Positions 29,559 to 32,502 of a DNA stretch of 32,502 nt are shown piece by piece; the stretch's first letter is position 1, and the number at the start of each line of letters is the position of its first letter. Made by a program: the position numbers and the translations under genes. Under the pieces are notes generated by a model. The model worked only from the letters and a program-made list of their open reading frames with translations, did not search any database and had not been told where the DNA came from. The stretch is from the NCBI GenBank assembly GCA_910579395.1, contig CAJTUC010000039.1, positions 1-32,502 of the forward strand. The letters are read 5' to 3'. This stretch comes from an uncultured Lachnospiraceae bacterium. Lineage in GTDB: Bacteria; Bacillota; Clostridia; Lachnospirales; Lachnospiraceae.

Positions 29559-31799
29559 ATGATGAAAAAATCAGAGTCCGCAAAATCGAAAAAAAGTGGG
29601 GATGAAATAATAGAGGAAAAGAGAGTCGGCATCCGCAAATCAGAGAAGAACGACCGGAAAGCAGAAAAAGAGAAGAAAAAGGCCGGGAAGGATATGAAGA
29701 AAGCCGAAAAAGAAACGAAAAAGGCAGGAAAAGAAAAGAAAAAACCGGAAAAGGGAAAAGGCTTTATGCTGCTCGGAATCCGCAATAAAATTGTCATCTG
29801 CTTTCTCGTGCCGATTGCGTTTATGATCGTCATCGGCGTTTCTGCCTATCAGAAGGCAGCCGAAGGATTGAGCGAGAAATTTCAGGAATCGACGCTGCAG
29901 ACGATTGCGATGTCGAAAGAATACATAGAAATGAGCTGCGATTTTATCAAAGCCGAGGGCTTGAAATATGCTTTTGACGGGGATGTTGGGAAATATCTGC
30001 AGGGAACCATTGATTCTCCAATCGAGTTAAAGGAAATCATGCGCAATATAAACACGGATATGATATCGTCGAGTACTTCCATTTCGTTTATTAATAATAT
30101 ACATATTATTCCGAAAACGGGTGTCAATGTCCTTACAACAGCTTCGGGTGCGAGCGCGGATGGCTTTCTGATGGAGCATAGAGAACAGGTTGAAGACAGT
30201 AAGGGTGTTGAAAGCTGGATAGACACTCATCCGCTTCTGGACGAAAGACTGAAAGTAATGGAGAAGGACTATATCATGGCTTTCGAAATCCTGAGCAGAT
30301 CCAAGAACGGGTGTGTTGTCATCGATATTAAAAGATCCGAAATCGCCAATCTTCTTGAAGGGGTTGATCTGGGAGAAGGAAGCATCATCGGTTTCATCAC
30401 CGAGAACGGCAGAGAGATTATTGTGGAACAGTTGGAGGAAGGTCAGGCAAGTCGTTTTGCGGAAGGTGAAAAGGTATTTTTCGGACAGGATTTTTATGAT
30501 CAGATTGGTGCAGAACAGCTTCAGGGTTCGGCAGAAATCCGTTTTCACGGTGAGAAATATCTGTTCTTTTACAGCAGGAGCGAATTCGTTGAAGATATTA
30601 CCGTATGTGCGTTGGTGCCGATGGACGTTGTGACGAGTCAGGCGCAGGAAATCCGGATGACGACAGTGGTGCTTACGATTCTTGCCAGTATTATCGCGTT
30701 GATCATTGGGGTTATGGTAGCCGGCGGTATTCAGGCGAATATGACACGTTTTTCAAAGCGGTTCGGAGAAGTGGCAAAAGGCGATCTGACGATCACGGTA
30801 GAGGCGAAAAGCCGCGATGAGTTCCAGGGCCTTGCGGGTTCGGCGACCAATATGATCACGAATACGAAGAATCTGGTCAATAAAGTTACCAATGCGACGA
30901 ACGAACTGGAGAAATCCGCGGGAAGCGTGGAAGAGGTTTCCGAGGCAATCAATGACTGTTCGCAGGATATTACACAGGCAATCGATGAAATCCACGAAGG
31001 AATACGCAGGCAGTCGGAAAATGCGCTGGAGTGCGTGGAGAGAACGGATATTCTGTCCAATGAGCTGCAGGAAGTCAACAGAGTCATCGAAAAAGTGGAA
31101 GCGCTCGTTGGTGAAAATGAAAATATGATCAGCCGGGGAATGGAATATGTTCAGCTTCTTAGCGAACGCGCCCATACGACGACGGAGATTACTTCCGAAG
31201 TGGGAAGCAGCATAGAATCGCTGAAAAAAGAATATGAGATCATCAATTCCTTTGTGGAAACGATCACCTCGATTTCCGAGCAGACGAATCTCCTTTCGCT
31301 GAATGCGTCTATCGAGGCAGCGCGTGCCGGAGATGCGGGAAGAGGATTTGCGGTCGTGGCGGAGGAAATCCGTAAGCTGGCCGATGATTCGGCGAGAGCA
31401 GCAGGAGAGATTCAGCGCAATGTATCACATATTATGGGCCAGACTGAGAGCAGTGTGCAGAATGCGCATCAGGCGCAGAAAATGGTCGATCTGCAAGGCG
31501 AAGCGGTAGAACAGGTGATCAAAGTGTTCGGCGATATGCGTAAGCAGATGAGTACGCTTGCGGAAGGACTGCGGGAAATCGTCACAAGCATGGAGAGAGC
31601 GGATATTGAGCGCGGCGATACCGTTCAGGGCGTTCAGAATATTTCTAATATCATTGAGGAAACGGCTGACAGAGCGGAGAAAGTCAAAGATATTGCAGGC
31701 AGGCTTCTGACCAATGTAGAGAATTTGAACAGTACCGCTGATGTGCTCGGAGATAACATGCAGGAATTGAAGTCTGAAATCTCGGTATTCAAAATCTGA
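29559..31799 (+). CDS. Methyl-accepting chemotaxis protein with Lys-rich N-terminus
   Basis: A 746-residue chemoreceptor. Residues 1-70 are an unusual cytoplasmic Lys/Glu/Ala-rich stretch with repeated KKA-x-K units. TM1 lies near 77-96, an extracellular Cache-like sensor at about 100-365, TM2 near 368-390 (VVLTILASIIALIIGVMVAG), and HAMP at about 390-445. A long signalling coiled coil has its hairpin tip near 573 (EQTNLLSLNASIEAARAGDAGRGFAVVAEEIRKLA). It would signal to CheA/CheW in response to an extracellular ligand, perhaps a pectin fragment given the context (inference). GGAGG lies 12 bases before the ATG; an ATG at about 29766 would remove the basic extension. The leader carries a dispersed repeat and upstream ORF. 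No che genes are adjacent. Confidence 0.92.
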   Translation: MMKKSESAKSKKSGDEIIEEKRVGIRKSEKNDRKAEKEKKKAGKDMKKAEKETKKAGKEKKKPEKGKGFMLLGIRNKIVICFLVPIAFMIVIGVSAYQKAAEGLSEKFQESTLQTIAMSKEYIEMSCDFIKAEGLKYAFDGDVGKYLQGTIDSPIELKEIMRNINTDMISSSTSISFINNIHIIPKTGVNVLTTASGASADGFLMEHREQVEDSKGVESWIDTHPLLDERLKVMEKDYIMAFEILSRSKNGCVVIDIKRSEIANLLEGVDLGEGSIIGFITENGREIIVEQLEEGQASRFAEGEKVFFGQDFYDQIGAEQLQGSAEIRFHGEKYLFFYSRSEFVEDITVCALVPMDVVTSQAQEIRMTTVVLTILASIIALIIGVMVAGGIQANMTRFSKRFGEVAKGDLTITVEAKSRDEFQGLAGSATNMITNTKNLVNKVTNATNELEKSAGSVEEVSEAINDCSQDITQAIDEIHEGIRRQSENALECVERTDILSNELQEVNRVIEKVEALVGENENMISRGMEYVQLLSERAHTTTEITSEVGSSIESLKKEYEIINSFVETITSISEQTNLLSLNASIEAARAGDAGRGFAVVAEEIRKLADDSARAAGEIQRNVSHIMGQTESSVQNAHQAQKMVDLQGEAVEQVIKVFGDMRKQMSTLAEGLREIVTSMERADIERGDTVQGVQNISNIIEETADRAEKVKDIAGRLLTNVENLNSTADVLGDNMQELKSEISVFKI

Positions 31800-31826
31800 A
31801 AATATGGCGTTAAATCAAAAAATAGT

Positions 31827-31862
31827 AAAAGCTGTTGCATTATAATGTGACAGCTTTTATTA
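31827..31862 (+). terminator. Rho-independent terminator of the chemoreceptor gene
   Basis: AAAAGCTGT (31827-31835) pairs with ACAGCTTTT (31850-31858), and the loop side adds five further pairs, two of them wobble. TTTTATTA follows. The group II intron begins only six bases past the stem, the placement typical of introns that target terminator hairpins. Confidence 0.8.
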
Positions 31863-31864
31863 CA

Positions 31865-32502
31865 GTGCGCCTTGCGGCGCACGTTTCTAACGGGTGAAAG
31901 TCCCCAATCCGCCCTAGTAGTGGGAAGGATACAGCCGAACACCAAGGGTGTCCATCGTGAGGTGGAATCTGAAGGAAGGTGAAGGCAAATCTCCGGTCTG
32001 ACGAACAGAAACCACATCAGGCTATAGTTAAGGATAAGGTTGCTGTACAAATCAAAGTCCAATAACTACTCGGAATTAATTATAGTAAATGTGGCAGATA
32101 TGTGGAGAGAAAGAAACGTGTGGTACCAAGGGAGGTCTCGTCAGCGGATGGAAACAGAGTATGAAGTCCGTGAGTAACAACGAATGGCGAGAAGTCAGCA
32201 GAGGTCATAGTACCAGGACGGTTGCAAACGTCATGGGAAGGACTGAACTTTAGGAGACACAAGCAATGAATGTAACTGAAAGTAGATTTGAGAACAGACA
32301 ACTCCATATGGAAGACTATCTGCAAATGGTATCTGCGGAACAGAAAGAGTATGCAGAAGTGTTCGACTACTCTAAGATTACTGAAAAGAGCGGTGTCATC
32401 ACAGACTATTGGACGGACAATCTTTTGGAATTGATTCTGCGGAAAGAAAACCTTAACAAGGCATAAAAGCAAGTAAAATCAAACAAAGGGAGTGGTGGGA
32501 TC
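31865..32502 (+). mobile_element. Group II intron, 5' part (runs off the window)
   Basis: The 5' end GTGCG begins a GTGCGCC-TTGC-GGCGCAC hairpin (31865-31882). Downstream are typical domain I segments: AACGGGTGAAAGTCCCC near 31890, the CCTAGTAGTGGGAAGG stretch, and GTCAGCAGAGGTCATAGTACC near 32194. An intron-encoded protein frame follows from 32266. These are characteristic of bacterial group II intron retroelements. Insertion just after a terminator hairpin suggests a class C-like targeting mode, but the class cannot be fixed without the 3' part. The 3' end, including domains V and VI, lies outside the window. Confidence 0.85.
32266..32502 (+). pseudogene. ltrA: Group II intron reverse transcriptase/maturase, early nonsense codon (partial)
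   Basis: The frame opens MNVTESRFENRQLHMEDYLQ and reaches LLELILRKENLNKA, the conserved start of the reverse transcriptase domain. A TAA at 32464-32466 stops it at codon 67. Directly after, in the same frame, it continues KQVKSNKGSGGI to the window edge. The family reads NKAYKQVKSNKGSGG here, so a Tyr codon (TAT or TAC) has become TAA by one base change. Full-length proteins have several hundred residues. The intron could move or splice only with maturase from another copy, or if the stop is read through. Confidence 0.75.

Overview
The window looks like chromosomal DNA from a Clostridia of the Lachnospiraceae type. Evidence: strong AGGAGG ribosome binding sites, sigma-A promoters with TATAAT boxes, a DUF4317-type protein, a Mor/CD3324-type helix-turn-helix protein, and clostridial versions of the pectin-sugar catabolic genes. 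The species cannot be named from the sequence alone.

Layout. (1) 1-3320 is a worn region: a DUF4317 protein about half the usual length, a SAM methyltransferase whose start lies inside a dispersed leader repeat, the tail of a lost winged-helix protein, a membrane-anchored XRE regulator, and a decayed alpha-L-rhamnosidase (GH78) reduced to its two ends. (2) 3369-9757 holds a 2-keto-3-deoxygluconate (KDG) kinase, two divergent AraC regulators, a MATE exporter, and a promoter-driven KDG kinase/KDPG aldolase operon. (3) 9758-13092 is a clearly AT-richer three-gene cassette: a DUF262 protein with an N-terminal domain resembling sigma-70 region 1.1, an OLD-like/DUF3696 ABC ATPase, and an unrecognised protein. 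This is the best candidate for an undescribed, probably anti-phage, system. (4) 13130-16360 holds a membrane serine hydrolase, a possible 33-residue ORF and a helix-turn-helix/aminoglycoside-phosphotransferase fusion. (5) 16418-27707 is the hexuronate locus: an RpiB-like (DhuI-like) isomerase, kduI, uxaC and a LacI regulator on the minus strand, divergent from uxaB, uxaA, kduD, a cytosolic GH28 polygalacturonase and a TIM-barrel isomerase/epimerase. (6) 27708-32502 holds a cytosolic serine hydrolase, a chemoreceptor with a Lys/Glu-rich N-terminus, and the 5' part of a group II intron whose reverse transcriptase frame has a stop codon near its beginning.

How it works together. GH28 would release galacturonate inside the cell. 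UxaC, UxaB and UxaA convert it to KDG. Unsaturated uronates join through KduI and/or the DhuI-like isomerase, then KduD, also giving KDG. KdgK and KDPG aldolase finish the route to pyruvate and glyceraldehyde-3-phosphate. No transporter, pectate lyase or unsaturated-uronidase lies in the window. Two near-identical 14-bp operator/cre-like sites lie between the LacI regulator and uxaB.

Non-coding structure is rich. There is a roughly 200-bp cruciform element flanked by a perfect 13-bp direct repeat that includes the kduI stop codon. A leader repeat (two clear copies and one degenerate) places a mini-ORF just before three genes. Further hairpin clusters lie at 25041-25117 and 29199-29304. No tRNA, rRNA gene or CRISPR array was seen. 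Functional calls come from recognised motifs and family knowledge; no database search was run.
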